A DNA stretch of 42,188 nt from an uncultured Sphingobacteriales bacterium (GTDB lineage: Bacteria > Bacteroidota > Bacteroidia > Chitinophagales > Chitinophagaceae): NCBI GenBank assembly GCA_946479435.1, contig CAMLFX010000015.1:1-42188 (forward strand), read 5' to 3'. The translations under genes and the position numbers were made by a program. The notes beneath the pieces are model-generated. The model made no database searches, was not told where the DNA came from, and was given only the letters and a program-made list of their open reading frames with translations. This document shows positions 24,097-32,479 of this stretch, in pieces (within the stretch, counting starts at the first letter, position 1; the number at the start of each line of letters is the position of its first letter).

Positions 24097-25327
24097 AACG
24101 CAATGCTACTATAGGATCGAGACGTGACGCTTTTATAGCAGGATAAATACCCGATATAATACCAACTACTGCGCAAAGGGACACACCAACACCAATCCAC
24201 GCCCAGGGGACTATAAAGCCGGTATGGAATATCAAACCAAAAATATTACCTACAAGCATGCCAAGTATTACTCCCAGCAAACCTCCAATAAGGCTGATAA
24301 GGATAGATTCGGACAAGAACTGCTGTTGTATGGTAGATGAGCGGGCCCCCAGTGCTTTACTTACACCTATTTCGCGTGTACGTTCAGCAACAGATACAAG
24401 CATGATATTCATTAACCCTATTACTGAACCTAGAAGTGTTACTATACCTATAATAAGTGCCGCCCATCGTATATACTTAATACTCTCTAACAACGAGTTG
24501 GCAAGGCTATCGTTTTGATTGATAGAAAAATCGCTTGCAGCGCCAATAGGCACTTTGCGTATTGTGCGGAATAAGCCTTCCGCCTCTTCTGCAGCTACCC
24601 CCTTACTGTCAATATTTTTTACCATAACGTTGATAACAAAACGCCCCTCGGCACCGTATGTAGCACGCGCATTCACCAAGGGTACCCAAATGGTATTATC
24701 GGTATTCATCATCATGCTGCCGCCTTTCGATTCCGCAACACCTATCACATTGTAGCGCATATTACCAACTGTTACAGCCTTACCAACAGCATTTTTATAT
24801 TTTGTTTTAAAGAGCTTCTTGGCAACTGCATTTCCAAGTATGCATACGTAGCTGCCAAATTGTTGCTCGTAGGGCGAAAAATTCCTCCCCGCATCCAGTT
24901 TGGTATCGGATATTGTAAGATAAGCATCATCAACCCCCATGGTTGATATATTAGGGTTGGTTTTTTCAGAACCAAACTTTACTGTTGCAATACTGGTGCC
25001 TGCCATAGACAAGCCAACTAATGATGGGAACTTGAAACGCTCCTTAAAGGCTTTAGCCTCATCGTACTTTATTGTCCTTGCCTCGCTTACACTGGTAGCC
25101 ATACCTCTTCTATTCTTTTTTTTAATAACCTCGTTAGTTATCTGGAAAGAGTTGGCGCCCATACTGCTAAAGTTGGTATAGATGCTTGCTTTCATTACCT
25201 CAATAGCCGTTAGTATACCTACAAGTGCCATAATACCCAGTCCTATTATGGATATAGTTAAAACCGAACGCAGGCGGTTGTTGCGTATAGCCCTGAATGC
25301 CAGGCTAAGATTGAACAGCAATTGCAT
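24089..25327 (-). CDS. ABC transporter permease of the MacB/FtsX type
   Basis: A 412-residue inner-membrane protein with the MacB-like layout: one N-terminal transmembrane helix (about residues 18-42, [21 protein letters not shown]), a periplasmic domain of about 240 residues, and three C-terminal helices forming the FtsX domain (about 290-405), with [25 protein letters not shown] in pieces as the coupling region (GVSKALGAR near 322-330). Such permeases work with a LolD/MacB-type ATPase in lipoprotein sorting or efflux. No ATPase gene is adjacent, so its partner is elsewhere. A -7 box (25339-25346) lies immediately upstream. It overlaps rsgA by 8 bases. Confidence 0.92.
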   Translation of the reverse strand: MQLLFNLSLAFRAIRNNRLRSVLTISIIGLGIMALVGILTAIEVMKASIYTNFSSMGANSFQITNEVIKKKNRRGMATSVSEARTIKYDEAKAFKERFKFPSLVGLSMAGTSIATVKFGSEKTNPNISTMGVDDAYLTISDTKLDAGRNFSPYEQQFGSYVCILGNAVAKKLFKTKYKNAVGKAVTVGNMRYNVIGVAESKGGSMMMNTDNTIWVPLVNARATYGAEGRFVINVMVKNIDSKGVAAEEAEGLFRTIRKVPIGAASDFSINQNDSLANSLLESIKYIRWAALIIGIVTLLGSVIGLMNIMLVSVAERTREIGVSKALGARSSTIQQQFLSESILISLIGGLLGVILGMLVGNIFGLIFHTGFIVPWAWIGVGVSLCAVVGIISGIYPAIKASRLDPIVALRYE

Positions 25328-25338
25328 AATGACAGCAC

Positions 25339-25346
25339 CAAAGGTA
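25339..25346 (-). promoter_or_regulatory. -7 promoter box TACCTTTG for the ABC permease gene
   Basis: Read on the minus strand, TACCTTTG matches TAnnTTTG exactly, 11 bases before the ATG at 25327 and just downstream of the atpG terminator. No TTTG at the -33 position. Confidence 0.45.
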
Positions 25347-25359
25347 GCAAAAACAAAAA

Positions 25360-25383
25360 ACCGTATAGCGAATACTATACGGT
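25360..25383 (-). terminator. Strong intrinsic terminator of atpG
   Basis: ACCGTATAG (25360-25368) and CTATACGGT (25375-25383) form a perfect 9-base stem with a 6-base loop; on the minus strand it runs into TTTTTTGTTTTTG. It lies 25 bases beyond the atpG stop. Confidence 0.88.
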
Positions 25384-25408
25384 CTTGAAAAATATATCTG
25401 GTTAAAAC

Positions 25409-26290
25409 CTATCCTTGTAATGCCGCTGCACCACTTACTATCTCACTAAGCTCGGTAGTAATAGCTGCCTGGCGTGCACGGTTGTAGCTTATCTTCAGGC
25501 TGCGCAGCAATTCGTTTGCATTTTCGCTGGCCTTATCCATAGCCGTCATACGTGCACCATGTTCTGAAGCATTTGCATCCAATACTGCTTTAAATACTTG
25601 TGTATTCAATATTTTCGGCATCAATTCGCGTATCAGGATCTCTTTCGATGGCTCGAAGATAAAATCAACGTTTTTAGCGCCTTCTACTTTTTCTACTCTT
25701 GGTATTGGCAGGTATGGCTCGCTAACAAATACTTGCGTAGCAGCATTCCTAAATTGGCTATAAACGATCTCTACCCTGTCAAATTCTTTGTTCAGGAAAG
25801 CTTGTTGTGCGTATTGTGCAGCTGCACGTACGCTATCGAAGCTAAGATCAGAGAATATTGTCCAGAAGTTATCTACTACTTTATAGCCATAGCGTGAAAA
25901 GTATTCATAACCCTTTTTCCCTATCGGGAGTATGGTAACATTGCCTTTCGCAAACTGGCTGCTGTAGCTTTCAGTTATAGTCTGGCGGGTACGTTTAATA
26001 ACGTTTGCATTATACGCTCCGCAAAGGCCGCGATCGCTGGTAACAGGTATCAACAATATCTTTTCAGGGGTACGCTCGTCAGCCAGTGGAAGTTCCATAT
26101 CGCCTGAACTGCTGCTTACTATATTGCTCAGCATTTCTTGCAGTTTTTGAGCGTATGGGCGCATTTGCAGAATAGCATCTTGTGCACGGCGCAATTTTGC
26201 TGCGCTCACCATCTTCATCGCCTTTGTAATTTGCTGCGTAGAGGTTACCGATTTGATACGGTTACGAACTTCTTTAAGCTGTCCTGACAT
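25409..26290 (-). CDS. atpG: F1Fo ATP synthase gamma subunit
   Basis: A 293-residue central-stalk subunit of F1. The N-terminal coiled-coil helix contains VRNRIKSVTSTQQITKAMKMVSAAKLRRAQ (in pieces: ITKAMKMVSAAKLRRAQ near 21-37), SDRGLCGAYN near 83-92 is the conserved Rossmann-like core, and the C-terminal helix holds ASEHGARMTAMDKASENA and YNRARQAAITTELSEIVSGA. All are standard for AtpG. It carries a full promoter match upstream and a strong terminator downstream. No other atp gene lies in the window, so it is detached from the rest of the ATP synthase cluster. Confidence 0.97.
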   Translation of the reverse strand: MSGQLKEVRNRIKSVTSTQQITKAMKMVSAAKLRRAQDAILQMRPYAQKLQEMLSNIVSSSSGDMELPLADERTPEKILLIPVTSDRGLCGAYNANVIKRTRQTITESYSSQFAKGNVTILPIGKKGYEYFSRYGYKVVDNFWTIFSDLSFDSVRAAAQYAQQAFLNKEFDRVEIVYSQFRNAATQVFVSEPYLPIPRVEKVEGAKNVDFIFEPSKEILIRELMPKILNTQVFKAVLDANASEHGARMTAMDKASENANELLRSLKISYNRARQAAITTELSEIVSGAAALQG

Positions 26291-26323
26291 ATTATTATTT
26301 AAAACCGTTTATTATATCGGGTG

Positions 26324-26355
26324 CAAAAGTACGAACAACTATGTTAAAAGACAAA
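26324..26355 (-). promoter_or_regulatory. atpG promoter (TTTG-N20-TACTTTTG, minus strand)
   Basis: On the minus strand TTTG (26355-26352) is followed after 20 bases by TACTTTTG (26331-26324), matching the Bacteroidota consensus. It lies 33 bases before the atpG ATG, which shows that atpG is transcribed separately. Confidence 0.65.
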
Positions 26356-26491
26356 AGTGAATAACATTTGTATACCAGTGTGTTAATAACTTTTACTTAG
26401 GTGAAATACTACATAACAGACACTTAAGGCTAGGGATTATATTTTTTGACAAAAACTAATGAACTTGCAGGTGTAAGACCTCCGTTCCTTT

Positions 26492-27913
26492 ATGCTACAT
26501 AAGACCAAGATCATTGCCACAGTTGGCCCTGCCTGTAATACATATGAAAAACTTTTAGAACTGGTACAAGCCGGTGTTAATGTATTTCGCCTCAATTTTT
26601 CGCACGGCACCCATGACGAACATCTTAAAGTAATTGACCATATACACCGTATTAATGTCGATTTCCCGCTTAATGTGGCGATCCTGGCCGATTTGCAAGG
26701 CCCTAAACTGCGTGTTGGCGAGATAGAGAATGACATTCTTGACCTGAAAAAAGGCGATTCATTCTATTTCACCAATGAAAAGCGCGTGGGCAACCTGGAT
26801 GGCGTATATATCTCCTACCCTGCTTTTTATAAGGACGTAAAAATTGGCGAGAAGATATTGCTGGATGATGGCAAAATAGAAGTGATGGTTACCGAAATAA
26901 CCCATGACAGGCGTGTAAAAGTACAGGTGCTCAATTCAGGCTTCTTGCTTCCTAAAAAAGGCGTTAACCTGCCCGATACCAAAATATCATTACCATCATT
27001 ATCAGAAAAAGATCTGAATGACCTCGATTTTATTGTTAGCCAAGGTATCGATTGGATAGCTTTATCGTTTGTGCGCAGGGCTGAAGATATTCTTGAATTG
27101 AAGAATATTTTGAAAGGAAAAGAAAGCCGCGCCAAGATCATTGCCAAAATAGAAAAACCGGAAGCACTGGAGCACCTGCGCGATATTATACTTGCTTCTG
27201 ATGCTGTAATGGTAGCCCGTGGCGACTTGGGTGTAGAATTGCCCCTGCAGCAAATACCCATGATACAAAAGAATATTATCCGCAAATGCATACACAGGGC
27301 AAAACCTGTTATCATTGCCACGCAGATGATGGAAAGTATGATAGACCGTACCCGCCCCAACCGTAGTGAAATAACGGATGTAGCAAATGCTGTACTGGAA
27401 GGTGCCGATGCTGTAATGCTGAGCGGCGAAACAGCCATGGGCCAATACCCTGAGCTTGTGATAAAAACGATGGTAAGCATCATAGAAGAAGTTGAGAAAG
27501 AAGAGATGGTTTATAACCGGAACCTAGTACCACAGCCACATTCCCCTTCTTTTCTGAGCGATGCACTTTGCTATAATGCGTGTGAAATATCTAAAGACAT
27601 AAAAGCAAATGCGCTTATTGGTATGACGCAATCCGGCTATACAGGTTTTATGCTATCCAGCTTCCGTCCACGCTCGCCATTATTCATATTTACCAAAACA
27701 CAAACCTTGGTAAACCAGCTAAGCCTTAGCTGGGGGGTGCAGGCTTTCTATTACGATAAAGAAGAAAGTATGGACGATATTATTGCCGACCAGATAAGCT
27801 TCCTGAAAGAAAAGGAGCTGCTTATGACAGGCGATATAGTAGTGAATACCGGCAGTACACCTGTGCAGGAACACCTGCCAACAAATATGTTAAAAATCAG
27901 TAGCGTTATATAG
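26492..27913 (+). CDS. pyk: Pyruvate kinase
   Basis: A 473-residue glycolytic enzyme that converts phosphoenolpyruvate and ADP to pyruvate and ATP. Motifs: KTKIIATVGPA at the start, FRLNFSHGTH near 31-40, DLQGPKLRVG near 66-75, the metal and catalytic segment IIAKIEKPEALEHL near 219-232 (catalytic Lys in AKIEKPE), MVARGDLGVELP near 240-251 and IATQMMESM near 272-280. The C-terminal allosteric domain is complete. It is divergent from atpG across a 201-base region. An inverted repeat 22 bases after its stop may act as terminator. Confidence 0.97.
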   Translation: MLHKTKIIATVGPACNTYEKLLELVQAGVNVFRLNFSHGTHDEHLKVIDHIHRINVDFPLNVAILADLQGPKLRVGEIENDILDLKKGDSFYFTNEKRVGNLDGVYISYPAFYKDVKIGEKILLDDGKIEVMVTEITHDRRVKVQVLNSGFLLPKKGVNLPDTKISLPSLSEKDLNDLDFIVSQGIDWIALSFVRRAEDILELKNILKGKESRAKIIAKIEKPEALEHLRDIILASDAVMVARGDLGVELPLQQIPMIQKNIIRKCIHRAKPVIIATQMMESMIDRTRPNRSEITDVANAVLEGADAVMLSGETAMGQYPELVIKTMVSIIEEVEKEEMVYNRNLVPQPHSPSFLSDALCYNACEISKDIKANALIGMTQSGYTGFMLSSFRPRSPLFIFTKTQTLVNQLSLSWGVQAFYYDKEESMDDIIADQISFLKEKELLMTGDIVVNTGSTPVQEHLPTNMLKISSVI

Positions 27914-27934
27914 TTGCCGCTATCTAAAATAAGT

Positions 27935-27978
27935 AATGGAATGCTTTTTGTTTGATAAAGAACATGAAGCATTCCATT
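27935..27978. repeat. 12-base inverted repeat around the start codon of the next gene
   Basis: AATGGAATGCTT (27935-27946) and AAGCATTCCATT (27967-27978) are perfect complements with a 20-base loop. The start ATG of the next gene (27964-27966) is the last codon of the loop. After the hairpin comes TTG, with only short T runs. It could be a terminator for pyk, or an mRNA hairpin that modulates initiation of the downstream gene. Confidence 0.5.
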
Positions 27979-28617
27979 TTGTATATAGTTTGTTTGCTGT
28001 GCTGCTTGTCTTCCTACAGCCAGCAATACAGGTTAGCATACGGCGATAATTCATTGCCAGAACTATATGACAAGGTGGATGTTTTTGTACAGCAGCAAAA
28101 AGGCAATGGCTATACTACCCTATCTTCAGGTAAGTATAGATTAACAACCAACGAAGGGGAATACAGGAATGGCACCTTTACAATAAACCGCGATAAACTG
28201 CAACAGAATAAAGGCTTTGTCAATTTCACCCTAACCATACAGGGACAAGCAATACCATTGCAATTACAATTGCCTGTTTTGAAAAGTATCAGGTACAATT
28301 TATATACAGATAGTATTAAGCCTGTACTCAACTATTATGTAAACGTAGAAGGTGAATTCAGTAGTGGGCGCATACTTCCATTAGATAGCAGTATAGTAAC
28401 TCTCACTGCAAATCAGGGTAGCATAAAAGGCATGGAATGGGTATTACCTGCCAAACGAAATTTTGAAAGTGTAACCTTTACAGCTATTGTTAAAAGCAAC
28501 CCTGCACTAAAGACCAGCAAAACAGTTTATCTGAAAAAATACCGCGATCCGCGCGATACGCCGGACTACAAAGATGCAACTGAAGAAGAAGTGATACATG
28601 GTAAAAGGCGCAGGTAA
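27964..28617 (+). CDS. Secreted protein of unknown function
   Basis: A 217-residue protein from the ATG at 27964, which begins a signal peptide (MKHSILYIVCLLCCLSSYSQ); the in-frame TTG upstream lies within the hairpin arm and is unlikely. The mature region is beta-rich with short alternating hydrophobics (LPVLKSIRYNLYTDSIKPVLNYYVN in pieces) and a basic C-terminus with KRRR. No domain that I recognise. Its start codon lies in the loop of a 12-base inverted repeat. It is 45 bases upstream of another exported protein on the same strand, so the two may share a transcript. Confidence 0.75.
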   Translation: MKHSILYIVCLLCCLSSYSQQYRLAYGDNSLPELYDKVDVFVQQQKGNGYTTLSSGKYRLTTNEGEYRNGTFTINRDKLQQNKGFVNFTLTIQGQAIPLQLQLPVLKSIRYNLYTDSIKPVLNYYVNVEGEFSSGRILPLDSSIVTLTANQGSIKGMEWVLPAKRNFESVTFTAIVKSNPALKTSKTVYLKKYRDPRDTPDYKDATEEEVIHGKRRR

Positions 28618-28662
28618 AACCATTAAAGCAGTATCAACGTTTATATAAGCAACTCCAAGGCT

Positions 28663-29256
28663 ATGAAACATCTTTTACTTGTCTTATTATCTTTCATTAC
28701 AATTGAAGGCAGTGCCCAGAATATCCAAGCATCGTTTGAAGGCTTAAACTCCAAACGCATTAAGACCGATCATGATGGTATGATGGTGTTGGGCACTTGG
28801 GGTGCAGCCAATGTAGTTGCGGGTGTTACCGGGCTTATCGTTGCAGATGGACTGGAAGCAAAGTCGTTCCATACTATGAATGCTATATGGGGTGCTGTAA
28901 ACCTAAGCATCGCAGGCCTTAGCTATGCAGGTGCAAAAAAGGACATGAGTAAAACAATTGACTGCGATCAGATGCTACACCATTATGAAGCCACCAAAAG
29001 GCTTTATTTACTGAATGCCGGCCTCGATGTGCTGTACATTGGTACAGGAATTACACTTAATGCTTACGCTGATGAATTTAATAACCCCGAACGTTGGCAT
29101 GGCTATGGCAAGTCAATTGCAGTACAAGGGATCGCACTTTTTATATTTGATGCTACTATGTTCAGTATGCATCAAAAACAAGACAAAAACTGGTACAAAC
29201 TATTGCAGGGAGTATGCTTTACAGTCAATGGTATTGGTTACCATTACAATTTCTAA
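28663..29256 (+). CDS. Membrane protein of unknown function (possibly DUF6992-like)
   Basis: A 197-residue protein with a signal-like N-terminus (MKHLLLVLLSFITIEGSAQ) followed by about four hydrophobic segments: VLGTWGAANVVAGVTGLIVA near 42-61, AIWGAVNLSIAGLSYAGA near 74-91, LLNAGLDVLYIGTGITLN near 116-133 and AVQGIALFIFDATMF near 153-167. The MMVLGTWGAANVV segment resembles a small Bacteroidota family I recall as DUF6992, but I cannot confirm it. No catalytic motif. Its end overlaps the convergent panC gene by 4 bases. Confidence 0.7.
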   Translation: MKHLLLVLLSFITIEGSAQNIQASFEGLNSKRIKTDHDGMMVLGTWGAANVVAGVTGLIVADGLEAKSFHTMNAIWGAVNLSIAGLSYAGAKKDMSKTIDCDQMLHHYEATKRLYLLNAGLDVLYIGTGITLNAYADEFNNPERWHGYGKSIAVQGIALFIFDATMFSMHQKQDKNWYKLLQGVCFTVNGIGYHYNF

Positions 29257-30107
29257 GATGCCAATATCAAATTGTCTATAAGCCTTATGTCACCTATTTT
29301 GGCTGCGATTAATGCGATTGTTTTACGTTGGGCATCATAGTTCTCCATCTCTTCAAGTGTATCAGCATCGGCTAGCGTAATATAATCAGGTTCAAACCCT
29401 TTAGCCTTTAGCAAATCTGTACATTCTTTTTTCACTATTGCGAAGTTACCGTCGGTCTGTTTAGCTTGTATGGATACCAGGCATTGATATAACAGGCCAG
29501 CCAGTGCGCGTTGCGGCTCCGTTAGCCTGCGGTTGCGTGAGCTCATGGCTAGCCCGTCAGCTTCGCGTACCGTGGGGCAGATCTCCAATTCAGCCTTGTG
29601 AACACCATCTTGCTCCATTAACTTTTTTATTACCATGCATTGCTGGTAATCTTTTTGCCCCAGGTAAAGTACATTCGGCTTAATTATATTCAGCAAACTG
29701 GCTACTATCTGCCCTACCCCTTTAAAATGTCCCGGCCGATGACGCCCTTCAAGAATAGTATCAAGATATCCAAAGTCGAATGTGGCTAATTTGTCTGGCC
29801 CCCCCGGGTACATTTCTTCCACAGAAGGCAAAAAAAGTACGTCGCACCCGGCTTCCGTAAGCAGCATTACATCTTTATCAATAGATACCGGATATTTCTT
29901 AAAGTCCTCAGGGTCATTAAATTGTGTAGGATTTATAAATATACTGGCTATTGTAAGGTTTCCCGCAGCTTTAGCTGTATTTATCAACGTTATATGGCCT
30001 TTATGTAAGGCCCCCATAGTTGGCACAAAGCCTGTTACAGCTTTATTATTCGCGGTTTTCTCAACTAAATAATCTTGCAGATCCGCAATTTTCTTAAAAA
30101 TGACCAT
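29253..30107 (-). CDS. panC: Pantothenate synthetase
   Basis: A 284-residue cytosolic enzyme joining pantoate and beta-alanine with ATP to give pantothenate, for coenzyme A synthesis. Motifs: VPTMGALHKGHITLI near 25-39 (HIGH-type ATP site), SIFINPTQF near 55-63, VLYLGQKDYQQ near 145-155, and MSSRNRRL near 187-194 (KMSKS-type loop). Length is normal. It is divergent from the glycogen-synthase-like gene across 117 bases and convergent with the unknown membrane protein gene. A partial box (TACTTTG on the minus strand) upstream could be its -7 element. No panB or panD is in view. Confidence 0.97.
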   Translation of the reverse strand: MVIFKKIADLQDYLVEKTANNKAVTGFVPTMGALHKGHITLINTAKAAGNLTIASIFINPTQFNDPEDFKKYPVSIDKDVMLLTEAGCDVLFLPSVEEMYPGGPDKLATFDFGYLDTILEGRHRPGHFKGVGQIVASLLNIIKPNVLYLGQKDYQQCMVIKKLMEQDGVHKAELEICPTVREADGLAMSSRNRRLTEPQRALAGLLYQCLVSIQAKQTDGNFAIVKKECTDLLKAKGFEPDYITLADADTLEEMENYDAQRKTIALIAAKIGDIRLIDNLILAS

Positions 30108-30141
30108 TGGGCTATTTTAGAAGCGATACGCAAAGTAAAAG

Positions 30142-30169
30142 TTTGGAATTTAATATTTTCGTAATTTTG
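30142..30169 (+). promoter_or_regulatory. Promoter of the glycogen-synthase-like operon (TTTG-N16-TAATTTTG)
   Basis: TTTG (30142-30145) and TAATTTTG (30162-30169), 16 bases apart, match the Bacteroidota promoter pattern, although the spacing is short. The leader to the ATG at 30225 is 55 bases and contains a weak CAGAAA/TTTCTG hairpin (30181-30211). Confidence 0.55.
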
Positions 30170-30224
30170 CAGACAATTTTCAGAAAGTTTTATTTTTTTC
30201 TGTTTTTAATCCAAAAACAACCGC

Positions 30225-31049
30225 ATGTCTGCAGACAAAAAACGTGTACTGATAGTAGCCAACGAGCTTTCTCCTTATATCGAATTTACCGATTTCGCCC
30301 AGATACTGAATAAACTGGCAGTTAAAACTTTTGATGCAGGGCTGGAAGTTCGTGTTATTATGCCTCGCTTTGGTGTTATTAATGAACGTCGTCACCGCCT
30401 GCACGAAGTTGTACGTCTTTCCGGTATCAATGTTATTATCGATAAAGACGACTATCCCTTGATAATAAAGGTAGCCTCTCTACCAAACGCTCGCTTACAG
30501 GTGTACTTCATGGATAATGATGACTACTTTAAACGTAAAACTGTTTTTCGCGACGAGCAGGGTAAGTTTTATGAAGACAACCCCGAACGCATGATATTTT
30601 TCTGTAAAAGTGCGCTGGAAACGGTGAAAAAATTTGGATGGCCGCCAGATGTGATTCATTGCCATGGCTGGCTGACCTCTCTGATACCTATGTACCTGAA
30701 AACTGCCTATAAAAAAGAACCGGTTTTTAATTACTCAAAGGTTATCTATACTGCACAACCCGATGAATTTACTGAAAAAATGAACCCAGGGTTTGTGAAA
30801 AAAGCTTTAATCAGCAATGAAATAAAGGAAAAAGATCTTGACCTGTATAAAGAAGGAACAAATACTGCCCTTACGCTAGGCGCAGCAAAATATGCCGATG
30901 TAGTAATACAAGGCGCAGCTGACCTTGATAAGAAAATAGTGGATGAAATAAAGCCAAGCAGGTATAAAAAAGTTGTAAAATATGATGAAGGCTGGAAAGA
31001 AGATATAACTCCATTGCTTGACCTATATAAAAGCTTAACAGAGTCTTAG
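30225..31049 (+). CDS. Short glycogen/starch synthase-like protein (GT5 N-terminal domain only)
   Basis: A 274-residue protein resembling the N-terminal Rossmann half of GT5 glycogen synthases: VLIVANELSPYIE at 8-20, DAGLEVRVIMPRFG near 37-50, and DVIHCHGWLTSLIP near 145-158 (the family's HxHxW-type segment). The C-terminal GT-B domain that binds ADP-glucose is absent. The Lys-x-Gly-Gly motif essential in true synthases is replaced (Glu20 where Lys15 of Escherichia coli GlgA sits, and FTDF in place of TGGL). It therefore probably does not make glycogen (inference). It heads a likely operon with the DUF4270 lipoprotein, glmS and metK. I recall this arrangement as common in Bacteroidota. Confidence 0.82.
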   Translation: MSADKKRVLIVANELSPYIEFTDFAQILNKLAVKTFDAGLEVRVIMPRFGVINERRHRLHEVVRLSGINVIIDKDDYPLIIKVASLPNARLQVYFMDNDDYFKRKTVFRDEQGKFYEDNPERMIFFCKSALETVKKFGWPPDVIHCHGWLTSLIPMYLKTAYKKEPVFNYSKVIYTAQPDEFTEKMNPGFVKKALISNEIKEKDLDLYKEGTNTALTLGAAKYADVVIQGAADLDKKIVDEIKPSRYKKVVKYDEGWKEDITPLLDLYKSLTES

Positions 31050-31086
31050 AATATCTTTTATCACTTTCGCTGAAAATACCCGACAA

Positions 31087-32469
31087 TTGAAACAACTCGT
31101 TAGCTTCTGCGCAGCTGTAATACTATCAGTTAGCATATTTTCTATTACAGGCTGTAAGGAAGATACCATTATAAAAGACAATCTGGGCCAATTGGGTGTA
31201 GAGGTAGTACCCGATACTATTACTATACTTTCCAAAACCATAATTGATGATAGTCTTGTTACAAGCCTTACCACTATAGGTAGTGCTACACTGCGCATTA
31301 TACATGGAACTGGCGTTGTTGACGATCCATTCTTTGGCCGTACAAATTCAGGTATATACTTCCAGGTATTACCCGAAAAAACAAACTATTCATTTTCAGC
31401 TAACGAGCACACAATCGATTCTGCTTTCGTTATTCTACCCTATGCAAGGTTTCAGTGGGGTGATACTACCAATCCGCTGACACAGACATATCGTGTTTAC
31501 AGGGTAACTGAAGATTTGAAAAAGGATGATGTTTACTATAGCAAAACAACTAAATCCTTTGACTATGCTAATCCTGTTAGTGAAGCTACAGTGATAGACC
31601 CTAAAAAGCTGAAAGATTCTGTAAATATTCTTGGCGCCAATCAGGCACCACATATGCGCATAAAGTTAAAAGATGCGTTTAAAGATGAATTAGTAGCCGC
31701 TGCTGCGAACAGCGCAGATATTGCTTCCTTCTTAAGCACTATAAAAGGATTGTATGTTGCCGCAGATTCTACACAAACAGGTAATATTCTGAATTATTTT
31801 GTGCTAAACGATGAAGGTGAATACCTGCGTGCCTCTGTACAGTTCTTCTATCATGAGAAGGATAGCACTAACGAAAAAGTGAGTTATTTTAATTTTACTA
31901 ATACAGATTGTGCCCATTACAATTATATAACACGCAATTATTCAGGCTATCCTATAGATAATTACCTGAAGAGTACTGCCGCAAGCGATTCAGTTGTATT
32001 CTTACAAAATGAGCCCGGCGCAGCGATAGACCTGAAATTCCCCTACTTGAAAAACCTGCCTGTAGGGCCGGTAAATAAAGCCGAACTGATTATAACCATA
32101 GTAAGCCTTACTAGTGATATGGGCTCTACTGAAAAGCTTTTTCCACCGGCTGCTATATTTCCTGTTGGCATAGATGCATTTGGTGCCAGCTATACCCTGC
32201 TAGACCGTCAACCTATTACCGAAGTAGAACCGTCTCTTTTCCTTGATGGCAAGTTAAAGACGATAACTCTTGGTAATGGAATCACTATTTCGCGCTATAT
32301 ATTAAATATACCACGCGAGGTACAAAAGGCTATTGTAAACAAAACAGATACGTTACATTTGCGTATTAATGGTACCCAGGCATACCCAGCAGCTTACCGC
32401 CTCATTGCAGGCGGAAAGCATAGCTTATATAAAGTATCTCTGAACATTAGCTATTCTAAACTCCAATAA
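31087..32469 (+). CDS. DUF4270 family lipoprotein
   Basis: A 460-residue exported protein starting at a TTG codon; no in-frame ATG precedes a usable signal sequence, and from here a lipoprotein signal follows (MKQLVSFCAAVILSVSIFSITGC, Cys23 in ITGC). The mature protein is beta-rich, with GTGVVDDPFFGRTNSGIYFQ and the later SAFVILPY that I associate with DUF4270, a Bacteroidota lipoprotein family of unknown function. It lies 37 bases after the glycogen-synthase-like gene and 10 bases before glmS, strongly suggesting co-transcription, and hence a possible link with amino-sugar or cell-surface metabolism (inference). Confidence 0.85.
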   Translation: MKQLVSFCAAVILSVSIFSITGCKEDTIIKDNLGQLGVEVVPDTITILSKTIIDDSLVTSLTTIGSATLRIIHGTGVVDDPFFGRTNSGIYFQVLPEKTNYSFSANEHTIDSAFVILPYARFQWGDTTNPLTQTYRVYRVTEDLKKDDVYYSKTTKSFDYANPVSEATVIDPKKLKDSVNILGANQAPHMRIKLKDAFKDELVAAAANSADIASFLSTIKGLYVAADSTQTGNILNYFVLNDEGEYLRASVQFFYHEKDSTNEKVSYFNFTNTDCAHYNYITRNYSGYPIDNYLKSTAASDSVVFLQNEPGAAIDLKFPYLKNLPVGPVNKAELIITIVSLTSDMGSTEKLFPPAAIFPVGIDAFGASYTLLDRQPITEVEPSLFLDGKLKTITLGNGITISRYILNIPREVQKAIVNKTDTLHLRINGTQAYPAAYRLIAGGKHSLYKVSLNISYSKLQ

Positions 32470-32479
32470 CTATAATAAC

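Noticed and set aside
26827..27483. Open frame of 218 codons on the minus strand inside pyk
   Set aside because: Shadow of pyruvate kinase in the opposite frame; Ser/Ile-rich, low-complexity translation without a fold signal.
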